A DNA stretch of 64,000 nucleotides, from positions 1 to 64,000 of the forward strand of contig NZ_JAGYPD010000010.1 of assembly GCF_018343515.1 (NCBI RefSeq), given 5' to 3'. The stretch is from Bacillus sp. FJAT-50079 (GTDB taxonomy: Bacteria > Bacillota > Bacilli > Bacillales > Bacillaceae_C). Shown piece by piece: positions 63,252 to 64,000 of this stretch (positions are counted from its first letter, which is position 1; every line of letters begins with the position of its first letter). Below the pieces are notes generated by a model. That model was not told where the DNA came from, did not search any database, and saw only the letters and a program-made list of their open reading frames with translations. The translations under genes and the position numbers were made by a program.

Positions 63252-64000
63252 TTATTTTTCAAGCTGCTGAATGACAAGCGCGATGGCCTCATCACTTAAT
63301 ACTTCTTTCTCACTCTCATTAAGTGGCTCGACATAACGGCTTCCGTATTTATGGGAAAACAATCCAGAGATTGCTTCATCAAATGCCTGTGAATGAACTA
63401 ATGTGTCCGCTGACTGATCAATCATCTTTAAAAAACTTTCATTGTATTCGATATTTTTCACATTAGTACGCTTCATTTCTAGTGTAACTGCATAAGGCCA
63501 AACGAATTTTCGCTCATCCACAACCTGATCTTGTAACATTTCGAGGAATTCCCCGTTTTCAAACTTTTGCTTCACTTCTTCAGAAACATACTCAGCATTC
63601 AAAATCTTAATTTCAAGCAATTTCCCTTGCCAATCGTATTGAGATTGAGCTTGCAGTTCTTTCAAACAATACGTATAAAGCTCGGTTAGGGAAACACTTT
63701 GCTGAAGCTCAATTAAACATGACTCCCATCGAATATCTGCCGTCTCAATAAATTCCCATTGACACTCGCCCTGTAAGGAGAGCTTAACTTCATAGCACCC
63801 TTTTTTCCCTGTCTCATTTCGATGTCTTCCTTGAATATTACCTGGATAAATTATCGGTGGATCAGTGTGTAATATCTGTGTCTTGTGAATATGCCCAAGC
63901 GCCCAATAATCCATCCCTTTTTGCTGTAATTCATTAATAGAAAAGGGAGCATATGGATGATGCTGTGACTTTTCACCTTCGTTTTGTCCGTGCAGTAAAC
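63252..64000 (-). CDS. yhaO: YhaO, metallophosphoesterase exonuclease (C-terminal part)
   Basis: This is the C-terminal region of an Mre11/SbcD-like nuclease; the frame stays open to the window edge and the start is outside. The LLHGQNEGEKSQHHPY stretch and YWALGHIHKTQIL provide the last metal-binding motifs (HG and GHIH) of the calcineurin-like fold. A capping C-terminal domain follows, ending SDEAIALVIQQLEK. It lies 15 bp before yhaN and is presumably its operon partner. Confidence 0.92.
   Translation of the reverse strand, partial: LLHGQNEGEKSQHHPYAPFSINELQQKGMDYWALGHIHKTQILHTDPPIIYPGNIQGRHRNETGKKGCYEVKLSLQGECQWEFIETADIRWESCLIELQQSVSLTELYTYCLKELQAQSQYDWQGKLLEIKILNAEYVSEEVKQKFENGEFLEMLQDQVVDERKFVWPYAVTLEMKRTNVKNIEYNESFLKMIDQSADTLVHSQAFDEAISGLFSHKYGSRYVEPLNESEKEVLSDEAIALVIQQLEK

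Overview
The window comes from the chromosome of a low-GC Gram-positive endospore former of the Bacillaceae. The evidence is a complete gerPABCDEF spore-coat germinant-permeability operon behind a textbook sigma-K promoter, two SscA/YjcZ-type spore miniproteins, YhaL, ComK, ScoC/Hpr, a SinR-like regulator, EcsAB, PrsA, AddAB and a FapR operator in front of fabHA-fabF. Many genes are orthologues of the Bacillus subtilis yit/yja/yis/yhf/yha regions in near-syntenic blocks. I cannot name the species. Almost everything is core genome. Accessory material is limited to a truncated IS1182-family transposase at the left edge, several dispersed or tandem intergenic repeats, and a decayed azlCD operon.

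Layout. 1-1.2 kb: IS1182-type transposase (N-terminal part) and GC-rich intergenic repeats. 1.2-6.6 kb: yjbA, yjaZ, fabF, fabHA (FapR-controlled type II fatty acid synthesis), yjzD. 6.6-14.7 kb: clpB, yitW-like, yitV, two small translationally coupled genes, yitT, yitS (DegV), yitK (YajQ), an SDR oxidoreductase. 14.7-19.7 kb: the first 21-bp repeat array, a membrane-anchored GH13-like protein lacking the GH13 catalytic residues, a structured repeat element, yisL, yisK and a DUF418 protein. 19.7-21.7 kb: gerP operon. 21.9-29.2 kb: addBA helicase-nuclease. 29.3-33.7 kb: yhjE, an S9 peptidase, a second copy of the structured element directly behind comK, comK, yhzC. 33.7-43.6 kb: yhfN, azlCD pseudogenes, enoyl-CoA hydratase, lplJ, yhfI, yhfH, a type I methionine aminopeptidase, an ABC1/UbiB kinase, GNAT and SinR-like genes. 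43.9-50.5 kb: a Sco-type lipoprotein, the second 21-bp array, hemEHY, hmoB and yhaA. 50.5-64 kb: ecsAB, a tandemly duplicated non-coding stretch, hit, trpP with a TRAP-like leader, yhaH, scoC, yhaI, sscA-like genes, prsA, the third 21-bp array, yhaL, yhaM, yhaN and partial yhaO.

Functional links. FabHA and FabF initiate and elongate fatty acids under malonyl-CoA-sensing FapR. AddA and AddB form the double-strand-break resection enzyme, and YhaN/YhaO/YhaM are nuclease-type repair and RNA-turnover factors. HemE, HemH and HemY complete coproporphyrin-dependent haem synthesis, flanked by the haem monooxygenase HmoB and a Sco-type cytochrome-oxidase assembly factor. PrsA, EcsAB and ScoC control secretion and exoprotein production.

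The most unusual non-genic signals are three. First, 21-bp tandem repeat arrays sharing an AGTGGCTYGTA core occur at three separate places, each between two convergent genes. Second, two copies of a structured element end in a terminator hairpin immediately behind yisL and comK. Third, a duplicated non-coding unit of about 140 bp lies between ecsA and hit, followed by an orphan terminator. The strongest protein-level oddity is the GH13 pseudo-enzyme.
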